Source of the DNA: an uncultured Ruminococcus sp.
Lineage (GTDB): Bacteria; Bacillota; Clostridia; Oscillospirales; Ruminococcaceae
Direction: 5' to 3'
DNA: 7,486 bases
Assembly: GCA_947178195.1 (NCBI GenBank)
Contig: CAMWXM010000135.1
Coordinates: forward strand, 1-7,486
The notes beneath the pieces were generated by a model. That model did no database searches. It was not told the origin of the DNA and worked only from the letters and a program-made list of their open reading frames with translations. Of this stretch, positions 1 through 5,122 are shown piece by piece; within the stretch, counting starts at the first letter, position 1; each line of letters starts with the position of its first letter. The translations under genes and the position numbers were made by a program.

Positions 1-1
1 C

Positions 2-631
2 CCTATGATAGAGGACAGCGACAGCGATCTTCAGGCTGTGAAAAGCTATGCCGATAAAATAAAAGCAAAGGATTTTGCCGATTATGAGGTGGGATTGCTT
101 CACGGTAAAATGAAGGCTGCCGAAAAAAATCAGGTGATGGACAAATTCAAAAACGGTGAAATAGAGCTTCTTGTGTGTACCACGGTAGTTGAAGTGGGAG
201 TGGACGTTCCCAACGCTACGGTAATGCTTATTGAAAACGCCGAGCGATTCGGACTTTCTCAGCTTCATCAGCTCAGGGGACGTGTAGGCAGAGGAAGCCG
301 TCAGAGTCATTGTATTCTGCTTACCGACAATACCGGAGAGGACTGCGTAAAACGAATGAAAATCATGAGCAGTACTTCCGACGGATTTGAAATTTCAGAA
401 GAGGACCTGAAGCTTCGTGGACCGGGTGATTTTTTCGGTCAGCGTCAGCATGGTCTGCCGCCTCTTAAAATTGCCGATATTGGTGCGGATATGGAAATAA
501 TGAACCTGACAAAAAATATCGCTCAGTCTATCGTTGAGAAAGACCCTTTACTTGAAACTAAGCAATACAGCGGTTTAAAAATAGAAATTATGAGACTTTT
601 CGGAAAAAATGGGGATAATTCTTTTAATTGA
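2..631 (+). CDS. recG: ATP-dependent DNA helicase RecG, C-terminal part (5' end outside window)
   Basis: RecG is a cytoplasmic superfamily 2 helicase that remodels stalled replication forks and recombination intermediates. Only the last ~209 codons are present; the reading frame is open to the window edge, so the Met at base 5 is internal. Counting from that Met, residues 32-36 (LHGKM) match helicase motif IV, 59-70 (TTVVEVGVDVPN) motif V and 89-97 (QLRGRVGRG) the motif VI arginine-finger region. Residues 134-160 (EEDLKLRGPGDFFGQRQHG.PPLKIADI) match the RecG-specific translocation/hook segment, which separates RecG from Mfd and PriA. The gene ends in TGA with no sign of damage. No convincing intrinsic terminator follows; there is only a very weak stem near 677-688 before a T run. 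The tRNA promoter starts about 75 bases later. Confidence 0.95.
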   Translation, partial: PMIEDSDSDLQAVKSYADKIKAKDFADYEVGLLHGKMKAAEKNQVMDKFKNGEIELLVCTTVVEVGVDVPNATVMLIENAERFGLSQLHQLRGRVGRGSRQSHCILLTDNTGEDCVKRMKIMSSTSDGFEISEEDLKLRGPGDFFGQRQHGLPPLKIADIGADMEIMNLTKNIAQSIVEKDPLLETKQYSGLKIEIMRLFGKNGDNSFN

Positions 632-706
632 TTGTACATATATGACAAGAAATCTGCATAATAATTGTTGATTACTTACAAAGTTGTATTTTTTTTAAAA
701 AAGCTA

Positions 707-735
707 TTGACTTTTGGCGGAAAATGGTGTAGAAT
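707..735 (+). promoter_or_regulatory. SigA-type promoter of the tRNA cluster
   Basis: The -35 TTGACT (707-712) and -10 TAGAAT (730-735) are separated by exactly 17 bases, which predicts a start near 742, about 25 bases before the first tRNA. A T-rich tract lies just upstream of the -35. No other promoter is visible before any of the four tRNA genes, so they are probably one transcript. Confidence 0.8.
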
Positions 736-766
736 AATATAGTCGCTTGAAGAGAGTGATTAATGT

Positions 767-842
767 GGGAGCATAGCTCAGCTGGGAGAGCATCTGCCTT
801 ACAAGCAGAGGGTCATAGGTTCGAGCCCTATTGTTCCCACCA
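767..842 (+). tRNA. tRNA-Val (anticodon UAC)
   Basis: 76 bases including the encoded CCA. The 7-bp acceptor stem pairs GGGAGCA with TGTTCCC (one G-U). The anticodon arm is TCTGC-[CTTACAA]-GCAGA, giving anticodon TAC at positions 34-36. The T loop is GGTTCGAGCCC-like, the discriminator is A, and CCA occupies 840-842. First gene of the cluster; only three bases separate it from tRNA-Asp. Confidence 0.97.
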
Positions 843-845
843 TTC

Positions 846-922
846 GGTCCGGTAGTTCAGTTGGTTAGAACGCTAGCCTGTCACGCTAGAGGTCGTGGGT
901 TCGACTCCCATCCGGATCGCCA
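846..922 (+). tRNA. tRNA-Asp (anticodon GUC)
   Basis: 77 bases including the encoded CCA (920-922). The acceptor stem pairs GGTCCGG with CCGGATC, with one G-U at the second pair, and the discriminator is G as usual for tRNA-Asp. The anticodon arm is CTAGC-[CTGTCAC]-GCTAG, giving anticodon GTC. The T arm is GTGGG-TTCGACT-CCCAT. Confidence 0.97.
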
Positions 923-924
923 TT

Positions 925-943
925 TCAGCAATTTTATTGCTGA
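925..943 (+). other. Perfect hairpin in the Asp-Phe tRNA spacer
   Basis: TCAGCAAT (925-932) is the exact reverse complement of ATTGCTGA (936-943), with a 3-base loop. The hairpin nearly fills the 29-base spacer. There is no T run after it and tRNA-Phe follows at 952, so it is not a terminator. A role as a processing or stability element in the tRNA precursor is an inference. Confidence 0.6.
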
Positions 944-951
944 TATGACAT

Positions 952-1027
952 GCCTCTGTAGCTCAGTCGGTAGAGCAGGGGACTGAAAATCCCCGTGTCA
1001 TTGGTTCGATTCCGATCGGAGGCACCA
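952..1027 (+). tRNA. tRNA-Phe (anticodon GAA)
   Basis: 76 bases including the encoded CCA (1025-1027). The acceptor stem pairs GCCTCTG with CGGAGGC. The anticodon arm is GGGGA-[CTGAAAA]-TCCCC, giving anticodon GAA. The discriminator is A, and the T arm carries GGTTCGATTCC. Confidence 0.97.
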
Positions 1028-1048
1028 CGGAGAAATTTATTTTCTCCG
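1028..1048 (+). other. Perfect hairpin in the Phe-Gly tRNA spacer
   Basis: CGGAGAAA (1028-1035) pairs exactly with TTTCTCCG (1041-1048) around a 5-base loop. It begins at the base immediately after the CCA of tRNA-Phe. As in the preceding spacer, no T run follows and another tRNA comes next. It is probably a precursor-processing structure rather than a terminator (inference). Confidence 0.6.
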
Positions 1049-1053
1049 TAAAT

Positions 1054-1129
1054 GCGGAATTAGCTCATCTGGTAGAGCGCCACCTTGCCAAGGTGGAGGT
1101 AGCGAGTTCGAGCCTCGTATTCCGCTCCA
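1054..1129 (+). tRNA. tRNA-Gly (anticodon GCC)
   Basis: 76 bases including the encoded CCA (1127-1129). The acceptor stem pairs GCGGAAT with ATTCCGC and the discriminator is T. The anticodon arm is CCACC-[TTGCCAA]-GGTGG, giving anticodon GCC. Last gene of the cluster; two terminators follow. Confidence 0.97.
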
Positions 1130-1164
1130 CTTTTTGTCGGGGAAATATTCTCGGCATAACGTAG

Positions 1165-1191
1165 ATCCTAAGCTATAGCTTGGGATTTTTT
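1165..1191 (+). terminator. Intrinsic terminator of the tRNA cluster
   Basis: ATCCTAAGCT (1165-1174) pairs with AGCTTGGGAT (1177-1186) with one G-U, and six T follow at 1186-1191. It lies 35 bases after tRNA-Gly. The intervening bases could form a weaker stem (CGGGGAA with TTCTCG). Confidence 0.8.
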
Positions 1192-1196
1192 GGTTG

Positions 1197-1235
1197 AAAA
1201 AAATCGGCTGTCTTTTAAGACAGCTAATTTTTTTG
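1197..1235. terminator. Bidirectional terminator between converging transcripts
   Basis: GCTGTCTT (1207-1214) pairs perfectly with AAGACAGC (1217-1224). It is flanked by an A run on the left (1197-1203) and a T run on the right (1228-1234). It therefore works in both directions: as a backup for the tRNA transcript, and as the end of the minus-strand operon whose last stop codon is at 1290. Confidence 0.8.
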
Positions 1236-1289
1236 TATTAATATAAAGTTGGACGTATTTTGCAAAAGAAAAATTTTTTAATAAGTAAG

Positions 1290-1787
1290 TTATTTTTTTC
1301 TTGCATTGAATATAAAAGCCAGCATATTCCATGTACTGACATCGAATTGTTTGCAATCTATATTGCTGACCTGTGAAAGAAATATAAGAGCTTCTTTCAT
1401 TTTTTCAGAATATATTCCGTTTATTTCGATTTGCGGAAAGTTAGAAAATTCCTCGCCCAATCTGTTGAGCATTACCTGAATAATATAAATTATATCTTTT
1501 GATGTAGTATTCGACAAAACAAAGTTTTTTGGCACTACCGATACGGTTATTGGAGTTTTCAGCGTCTGACAATAATTCATTATCGTATCCCAGGTCTTGC
1601 TGTCAGCTTCGCCCGTTGCGTCAAGATTATTTGCATATTGAAAAGCCTTTACCGCCTGAGCAGTTTCTTTGCCATAAATCCCATCAGACATAACAGGCGG
1701 CACTTTTTCGTTTACAAACGAAACATCGTAAAGGCGCTTTTGAAGCTCGGAAATATGTTCTTTTCTCTGTTGATCTGTAAAAGCCAT
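1290..1787 (-). CDS. Small protein with two peptidoglycan-binding-like units
   Basis: A 165-residue protein made almost entirely of two units resembling the PG_binding_1 fold, a three-helix module that binds peptidoglycan. Unit one spans residues 11-70 and keeps the family signature (ELQKRLY, DGIYGKETAQAVKAFQ, ATGEADSKTWDTI). Unit two (94-160) is degenerate: NGIYSEKMKEALIFL replaces the usual G.YG..T..AV..FQ, and only the closing STWN is well kept. There is no signal peptide, membrane segment or catalytic domain. The ATG at 1787 is fixed by AAGGAGG (1802-1796), 8 bases upstream and within the last codons of the preceding gene, whose stop is three bases before this start; translational coupling is likely. 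Last gene of the three-gene cassette. The domain call is firm for the first unit and the cellular role is unknown. Confidence 0.85.
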   Translation of the reverse strand: MAFTDQQRKEHISELQKRLYDVSFVNEKVPPVMSDGIYGKETAQAVKAFQYANNLDATGEADSKTWDTIMNYCQTLKTPITVSVVPKNFVLSNTTSKDIIYIIQVMLNRLGEEFSNFPQIEINGIYSEKMKEALIFLSQVSNIDCKQFDVSTWNMLAFIFNARKK

Positions 1788-1790
1788 GTA

Positions 1791-3188
1791 TTATGCCTCC
1801 TTTATGGTATATCCGGGATTCTGATATGGACGTTTATCGAAGCCGTATTTTAAATCAGAATATAAACCTGCGATCTCATTCCATGTGACCGCTCCTACAA
1901 AGCCGGTCTGCGGCTGTCCGAATTGACGCTGGAAGGCAAGTACGGAAGAACGTGTGACTGGTCCAAAATAGCCGGTATTGTTTACAGCAGGAATATTTGG
2001 ATACGATTTGTTGATAAATGTAAGATATTCCTGGAGCAGTCTTACATCCTCGCCAGACATACCTTCTTTTAAGATCCTGCCCTGGAAAAGTATTACGTCA
2101 TGCTCGTTGTCTATAGGTACAGATTCTATTATACCCATATATGCTCTGTATAGATCATTCCATACTGCACGGTTTACCGTTCCTGTTTCAGGCAGACCGA
2201 AAACTTTTTGAAAGGATTTTACAGAGGCTTCGGTCTGTTCGCCGTAATATCCTGTTATATCCACCGGCTGAACCGATTCGTAATATGCGCCTATAACCGC
2301 CAGGAAATATTGCAAAGTTTTGACTTCTGAAGTCTGCATTCCCGGTACAAGCTCTTCACGGTATTGCTTTTGGACGTCCTCCAGTCGTAATCCTTCTGAA
2401 TTTAATTCGGCAAGCTTTTTAACGCTGACATAAATATATGCAATTTTATACCATGTGGCACGATTTACAACGCCTGTCTGGGGTAGATTAAATATTTCCT
2501 GGAATTTTTTTACTGCATCTTCTGTTTGTACTCCGAAAGCTCCATCAATCTCGCTTATTTTGGGAATTGCAGGATAATTTCTTGAAATACGATTAAGTTG
2601 TACCTGTAAGGTTCTGACGTCGTTTCCGAATGTGCCAAGACGAAGATCAACTCCCGGAAAGGAGGGAGTATTTGTCATGACTACAGCATCGGTCACTATA
2701 TTTATATCATCTCCATAGTAATACTGTAAAATTTCATAGGGAGTGTAATTCTGTTCCGCAAGTCCTACAGTTCCCCATTGGGAAAGTCCGTCGCATGTAA
2801 CGGTAGTTCCGTTGCAGAACTGGGTAAAAAGCGGTTCTATACTCCCCTGCCTTACAACATAATTTTTAAAAAGCTCATCGGTAAGACGGCTTATATTGTC
2901 AAATATTTCACGTCCGTTTATAAATTTCTGGTCATATTGAGTTGAGCTTGTAATATCAAAATTATAGCCCTTGGCTCTGTACCATTCAGTATAAATACGG
3001 TTTAAGGCGAATGTGACTATTACATAAATATTTGCTCTGAGAGAATTTTCCGGCCATGTAGGAAAAATTTCGCTTGACGCAACATTTTTTACATAATCAG
3101 GAAAACTTACGGTAATATTTTCCGCATTTGATGCGGGAGCACCCATATGTACTGTTATTGTTTCAGGAATAAACGGCAACCCTGTCAT
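1791..3188 (-). CDS. SpoIID/LytB-like domain protein with three peptidoglycan-binding repeats
   Basis: 465 residues. Residues 8-170 resemble the SpoIID/LytB domain, a lytic transglycosylase that acts on peptidoglycan during spore engulfment. DYVKNVASSEIFPTWPENSLRANIYVIVTFALNR (31-64) parallels the SpoIID stretch around its catalytic Glu, placing Glu40 as the candidate. GLSQWGTVGLAEQNYTPYEILQYYYGDDINIV (134-165) parallels the SpoIID C-terminal signature. Three PG_binding_1 repeats follow, about 184-250, 283-348 and 374-443, each with (G.)FG/YG..T..(A/S)V..FQ, a P(Q/E)TG.V turn and W near its end. SpoIID proteins are normally exported, yet there is no signal peptide or membrane segment here. 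An in-frame ATG four codons upstream (3200) overlaps the ribosome site GGAGG (3198-3194), so the ATG at 3188 is chosen, with 5 bases between. Second gene of the cassette, 47 bases after the first. Activity is inferred from similarity. Confidence 0.85.
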   Translation of the reverse strand: MTGLPFIPETITVHMGAPASNAENITVSFPDYVKNVASSEIFPTWPENSLRANIYVIVTFALNRIYTEWYRAKGYNFDITSSTQYDQKFINGREIFDNISRLTDELFKNYVVRQGSIEPLFTQFCNGTTVTCDGLSQWGTVGLAEQNYTPYEILQYYYGDDINIVTDAVVMTNTPSFPGVDLRLGTFGNDVRTLQVQLNRISRNYPAIPKISEIDGAFGVQTEDAVKKFQEIFNLPQTGVVNRATWYKIAYIYVSVKKLAELNSEGLRLEDVQKQYREELVPGMQTSEVKTLQYFLAVIGAYYESVQPVDITGYYGEQTEASVKSFQKVFGLPETGTVNRAVWNDLYRAYMGIIESVPIDNEHDVILFQGRILKEGMSGEDVRLLQEYLTFINKSYPNIPAVNNTGYFGPVTRSSVLAFQRQFGQPQTGFVGAVTWNEIAGLYSDLKYGFDKRPYQNPGYTIKEA

Positions 3189-3193
3189 AAATA

Positions 3194-3198
3194 CCTCC
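3194..3198 (-). promoter_or_regulatory. Ribosome binding site that fixes the SpoIID-like gene's start
   Basis: GGAGG on the minus strand lies 5 bases upstream of the ATG at 3188. It overlaps the alternative in-frame ATG at 3200, so that codon cannot be served by this site and has no other one. This decides for the shorter, 465-residue protein. Confidence 0.8.
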
Positions 3199-3235
3199 AT
3201 TCTATCAGAAGAACTTTATATATAATTTATTTAAT

Positions 3236-3886
3236 TTATATAATCGGTTCTTCATTCTGATAATTTAAAGTATCCGCATTTGAATCATAATTATAAGGCT
3301 CGGGAACAAGAAAAAAGGTCTGGATAGAGGTTATACCTTCAAATATTGGTGCGTCCCGGCTTACCTCACGAAAATATCCTTCTGAAAATGCGGATATGTT
3401 ATATGTGGAAAAATGCTCATAATCCTGAGGCTGGTTTCCATCAGGCTTCTTAGGGGCAGGAAGCTTTATGGTCTCTGTATCTCCGCTTGAATTTGTAAGC
3501 ATAAGCTTTATGATATTCTCTTTGCCGTTAACAGTTTCTGAAACGGTAACAGCGCTGTTTTCAATGGGAATTCCTCCGTTTCCGGTTCTGACGCTTACCT
3601 TCAGGTATCCGAAAGAGTCATTTTTAGGCGTTTTCTGTGCGCTTTTTATAAAATCAGGAATTACCGGCGACGGAAATCTTTCTTCAATATTGTTTTCTGT
3701 GCTTTCATTTTTACTTTCCTGTATGGATTCTGTATTTTCTTCTTGATTCTCTTCATTGCCTTTATTATTTATTTCTTCGGTTTTTTCAGATGCTGCATCC
3801 GGCACGGTAGTTGATTTTGCACCGTAAAGGTCAATCATTTCTTTTTTATATCTTTCGGCTGTCTCTTTAAAATCGGAAGTATTCAA
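3236..3886 (-). CDS. Unknown protein: acidic disordered linker plus beta-sandwich-like domain (TTG start)
   Basis: 216 residues, no named family that I can assign firmly. Residues 1-24 form a charged amphipathic helix (FKETAERYKKEMIDLYG). Residues 27-70 are a low-complexity Glu/Asn/Ser linker that looks disordered. Residues 92-196 look like a carboxypeptidase-regulatory or CnaB-type beta-sandwich: FGYLKVSVRTGNGGIPIENSAVTVSE, then a TNSSGDTETIKLPAP segment, then YNISAFSEGYFREV, which resembles the G.P..A.V.V....G...T.....G.Y plan of those domains. The start is TTG at 3886: GGAGG (3898-3894) lies 7 bases upstream, and the nearby ATG at 3900 hits a stop after five codons. There is no signal peptide. 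First gene of the cassette with the SpoIID-like protein, which suggests a structural or adaptor role at the cell wall or spore (inference). Confidence 0.75.
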   Translation of the reverse strand: MNTSDFKETAERYKKEMIDLYGAKSTTVPDAASEKTEEINNKGNEENQEENTESIQESKNESTENNIEERFPSPVIPDFIKSAQKTPKNDSFGYLKVSVRTGNGGIPIENSAVTVSETVNGKENIIKLMLTNSSGDTETIKLPAPKKPDGNQPQDYEHFSTYNISAFSEGYFREVSRDAPIFEGITSIQTFFLVPEPYNYDSNADTLNYQNEEPII

Positions 3887-3914
3887 TAAATCTCCTCCAT
3901 TCTTTTATTTATCA

Positions 3915-3942
3915 ATGATAAAATATATGTACATTATATAAA
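3915..3942 (+). promoter_or_regulatory. Possible promoter of the large structured RNA
   Basis: ATGATA (3915-3920; 4 of 6 to the -35 consensus) and TATAAA (3937-3942; 5 of 6 to the -10) are 16 bases apart. The predicted start is near 3949, almost exactly where the long closing stem of the RNA candidate begins. The region is AT-rich, so chance matches are easy. Confidence 0.4.
3933..3938 (-). promoter_or_regulatory. Possible -10 element for the cell-wall cassette
   Basis: A perfect TATAAT on the minus strand lies about 47 bases upstream of the TTG start, but the -35 at 17-base spacing (TTTCCG) is poor. A little further downstream, CATATATT (3931-3924) fits the sporulation sigma-E -10 consensus CATAHAHT, with a partial -35 match (GTCTAAT, 5 of 7). 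Which sigma factor is used cannot be settled from the sequence. Confidence 0.35.
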
Positions 3943-4204
3943 AATTAGACCTCCTCGGAAACTAGCGTGCGGCGAATGACAAAAGATTTTTGCGATAGGC
4001 TAGGATGACGACGACGGCGGGCTGGCGCCATTCTATGAGGATAACGACGCATATCGCTAAAAGATTATGACAGGCGGTGTGCGGTAGTTTCCGAGAAGGT
4101 CTGTCCCTTGTCTTTTCAGGTGGGAACATCTTCAGATTCAGTTGTGGAGCAATAATGATGCTTATCCCCTATCACCTTGACGTAAAACTGCACCGCCTTT
4201 TTGA

Positions 4205-4314
4205 TGTTAAGTGACAAGCAAAATACCAAATGTGTGAAATCCAAGAAAAAGGCTAAAAAATCCGAGAAAGCGGTCTGAAATCACGTATCTACGGCGTTTG
4301 TTAAGTGTGAAATC
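4205..4314 (+). repeat. Short direct repeats in the 3' part of the RNA region
   Basis: TGTTAAGTG occurs at 4205-4213 and 4299-4307, and GTGTGAAATC at 4232-4241 and 4305-4314. In the downstream copy the two words overlap; in the upstream copy they are 18 bases apart. The surroundings are A-rich and no longer repeat unit is visible. Confidence 0.6.
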
Positions 4315-4351
4315 TTTGAAAAAGTTACAATTTAATATATTAACGTGTCGC

Positions 4352-4451
4352 AAAAAAATCCACGAAAATGAGCCAAAATTGCTCCTTCGTGGATTTTTAT
4401 TTTTTATTACCTAATTTAAGAATAAACCGCTTATCGCAGTAACCCTTTTCA
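4352..4451 (-). ncRNA. Predicted short RNA (~100 nt), promoter to terminator
   Basis: A consensus minus-strand promoter should start transcription at about 4451-4450, and the hairpin-plus-T-run at 4398-4352 should end it, giving about 98-100 nt. There is no ATG within. The 5' half could form a stem of GTTACT with AGGTAAT, enclosing CTGC-GATAA-GCGG. It may be an independent small RNA, or a leader whose terminator is sometimes read through toward the cell-wall cassette about 460 bases further on. I do not recognise the family. Confidence 0.5.
4353..4405. terminator. Strong bidirectional intrinsic terminator
   Basis: AATCCACGAA (4357-4366) pairs perfectly with TTCGTGGATT (4386-4395), extended by A-T pairs outside and by GAGC/GCTC (4370-4373/4381-4384) inside. 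On the plus strand it is followed by TTTTTATTTTTT, on the minus strand by seven T. It can end the plus-strand RNA candidate and equally stop minus-strand transcripts coming from the promoter at 4458-4485. Confidence 0.88.
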
Positions 4452-4457
4452 CTTATT

Positions 4458-4485
4458 ATTATATCGCAAAGTTATATAATGTCAA
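4458..4485 (-). promoter_or_regulatory. Perfect consensus SigA promoter facing left
   Basis: On the minus strand, TTGACA (4485-4480) and TATAAT (4463-4458) are both exact, with a 16-base spacer. It lies downstream of lemA, and no protein-coding start follows for more than 550 bases. Its nearest product is therefore the short RNA ending at 4352. Confidence 0.85.
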
Positions 4486-4504
4486 GCGTTCTTTTAAGAG
4501 CGCT
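4485..4504. repeat. Inverted repeat touching the -35 of the leftward promoter
   Basis: AGCGTTCTT (4485-4493) mirrors AAGAGCGCT (4496-4504) with one mismatch around a 2-base centre. It sits directly upstream of, and shares one base with, the TTGACA box. No T run follows in either direction, so it looks more like a protein-binding dyad than a terminator. It does not match CIRCE or the Gram-positive LexA box. Confidence 0.4.
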
Positions 4505-4552
4505 AAATTTATACCCAAAATAAAAAACATAACGGATAAAATTTGTTGTTTT

Positions 4553-5122
4553 CTAAAACTGGAAAGTATTACTGTCAAGTTTGATTGGTTCACGTTCCGA
4601 ATGAGAAATTTCCAGCAGTTCTTTTCTTTTAAAGCCAAAAATACCTGCTACCACGGATTTTGGGAACACTTGAACAGCAGTATTATATTTTGTTATGATA
4701 TCATTATAAAACTGCCGTGCCATTACAATTTTATTTTCTGTTTCTGAAAGTTCTTCCTGCAGTTTTAAAAAGTTAGTATTTGCTTTCAGTTCTGGATAGC
4801 TTTCTCCAAGCGCCAGCACTTGTGAACATACCCGACCAAGCTTTGCATCAGCGGCGCAGGCTTCGCTTGTATTTCCAGAATTCATAACCTTGCTTCTGAG
4901 TTGTGCGATATTGGTAAGGGTTGATTTTTCAAATTTTGCATATCCTTTTACTATCTCAATAAGATTAGGAATAAGCTCTGCTCTGCGTTTCAATTGTAAA
5001 TCCACCTGGGCAGACTGATTATCAACTCTGTTTCTGAGTACTACAAGACTGTTGTACTCCACGATTATTATTACGGCAACAAAAACAATAACTGCAATTA
5101 CAATGATAAGTATACCATTCAT
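4553..5122 (-). CDS. lemA: LemA family membrane protein
   Basis: 189 residues, the usual length for LemA. These are membrane-anchored proteins with a helical-bundle domain whose exact role is not established. Residues 4-22 form one N-terminal membrane helix, followed by the family hallmarks YNSLVVLRNRVDNQSAQVDLQLKRRAELIPNLIEIVKGYAKFE (about 23-65). A second conserved stretch near the C-terminus is ARQFYNDIITKYNTAVQVFPKSVVAGIFGFKRKELLE. ATG at 5122 is preceded by AAGGAG (5137-5132) at 9 bases, and it overlaps the stop of the upstream gene by four bases (ATGA), so the two are co-translated. LemA beside a DUF2207-type membrane protein is a common pairing. No good terminator is seen right after the TAG stop; the next one is at 4398-4353. 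The family call is firm, the function open. Confidence 0.95.
   Translation of the reverse strand: MNGILIIVIAVIVFVAVIIIVEYNSLVVLRNRVDNQSAQVDLQLKRRAELIPNLIEIVKGYAKFEKSTLTNIAQLRSKVMNSGNTSEACAADAKLGRVCSQVLALGESYPELKANTNFLKLQEELSETENKIVMARQFYNDIITKYNTAVQVFPKSVVAGIFGFKRKELLEISHSEREPIKLDSNTFQF

Larger units (their letters stand above)
3947..4405 (+). ncRNA. Candidate large structured non-coding RNA, class not recognised
   Basis: No credible protein gene fits here. The block at 3950-4100 is visibly richer in G+C than its AT-rich flanks. Bases 3947-3964 pair with 4085-4102 (17 of 18). Inside this, 3987-3997 pairs with 4052-4062 (10 of 11) and 4001-4007 with 4029-4035 (7 bp, one G-U). A second domain has 4107-4112 with 4213-4218, 4125-4130 with 4203-4208, and small stem 4148-4151/4159-4162. 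AGGCGGTG (4072-4079) is an exact 8-base complement of 4191-4198, which would join the domains as a pseudoknot or alternative fold. Several pairs are G-U only if the plus strand is the RNA (for example 3946/4103 and 4004/4032); the minus strand would have A-C mismatches. A promoter-like site precedes it and an intrinsic terminator ends it. It shows no motifs I know from RNase P RNA, tmRNA, SRP RNA or common riboswitches. Pairings are manual; no covariation was tested. Confidence 0.5.

Noticed and set aside
3977..4087. Chain of tiny ATGA-overlapping reading frames (10, 21 and 6 codons) in the RNA block
   Set aside because: They are very short, lack proper ribosome sites and have no coding character; the overlaps are probably chance within GAC-rich sequence.
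3947..4102. A small transposon (MITE) with 18-bp terminal inverted repeats
   Set aside because: The flanks show no target-site duplication, further internal pairing and inter-domain complementarity exist, and G-U-compatible changes favour an RNA stem. A single copy in this window cannot exclude it.
4205..4314. CRISPR array or replication iterons
   Set aside because: Only two copies each of 9- and 10-base words, with no regular spacing and no cas or rep gene.
4485..4504. Terminator of the lemA operon or a CIRCE element
   Set aside because: No T run follows the dyad in either direction, and the second half does not match the CIRCE consensus at the required spacing.
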